A stretch of DNA of 6,037 bases from an uncultured Lachnospiraceae bacterium (GTDB lineage Bacteria; Bacillota; Clostridia; Lachnospirales; Lachnospiraceae). The stretch covers positions 1 to 6,037 of the forward strand of contig CABQGZ010000224.1 in the NCBI GenBank assembly GCA_902463835.1, in the 5' to 3' direction. Below are positions 5,974 through 6,037 of the stretch, piece by piece. Made by a program: the position numbers and the translations under genes. The stretch's first letter is position 1; each line of letters opens with the position of its first letter. The notes beneath the pieces are model-generated. The model was not told where the DNA came from. It saw only the letters and a list, made by a program, of their open reading frames with translations, and did no database searches.

Positions 5974-6037
5974 CTACCAAGAAGCCTTCTTAACGCCAGG
6001 GATCTGGCCCTTGTATGCTAATTCACGGAAGCAGATT
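5974..6037 (-). CDS. rpsN: 30S ribosomal protein S14, zinc type (partial, C-terminal end only)
   Basis: Only the last 20 codons and the TAG stop are inside the window; the gene continues beyond the right edge. The visible peptide runs ICFRELAYKGQIPGVKKASW, which I recognise as the C-terminus of the short (about 61-residue) zinc-binding form of S14. The single visible cysteine should be the last of the four zinc ligands in the family pattern C-x2-C-x12-C-x2-C; the other three would lie outside the window. S14 binds the head of the 30S subunit late in assembly. Its place directly upstream of rpsH, with a 23-nt gap, is the standard spc operon order. Because the N-terminus is not visible, the zinc type is inferred from the tail sequence alone. 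Confidence 0.95.
   Translation of the reverse strand, partial: ICFRELAYKGQIPGVKKASW

Overview
This window is the distal half of the bacterial spc ribosomal-protein operon plus the secY-adk-map-infA segment. All genes lie on the minus strand, so transcription runs from high to low coordinates. In transcription order they are: rpsN (S14, last 20 codons only), rpsH (S8), rplF (L6), rplR (L18), rpsE (S5), rpmD (L30), rplO (L15), secY, adk, map, a small KOW-domain RNA-binding protein gene, and infA (IF-1). The window ends 15 bases past the infA stop, before any rpmJ gene could appear.

The layout, the zinc-type S14 C-terminus, the very strong Shine-Dalgarno sequences, the four-cysteine (zinc) LID in adenylate kinase and the KOW gene between map and infA all point to a Firmicute. 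From remembered family sequences, L15, L18 and IF-1 look most like Clostridia, probably Lachnospiraceae; this last step is recall, not a search result.

The operon is tightly packed. Gaps between genes are 2 to 23 nt, rplO and secY overlap by one base (TAATG), and several Shine-Dalgarno sequences contain the upstream stop codon or sit inside the upstream gene's last codons. The one exception is the 94-nt secY-adk gap. It holds a 43-nt hairpin that begins one base after the secY stop: 19 base pairs, one bulged G and a GCAA tetraloop. It has no good U-tract, so it looks more like a processing, stability or attenuation element than a simple terminator. This gap separates the ribosomal/secY block from the adk-map-KOW-infA block.

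Functionally, the ribosomal proteins and IF-1 build and start the ribosome, SecY exports membrane and secreted proteins, methionine aminopeptidase trims nascent chains, and adenylate kinase balances adenine nucleotides. Four genes have a longer in-frame start (rplF, rplR, adk, infA) that ribosome-binding-site placement and family length argue against; the shorter starts are used here. I found no mobile element, CRISPR array, tRNA, rRNA or defence system, and no convincing previously undescribed system. The secY-adk hairpin and the non-conserved tail of map are the most notable items.
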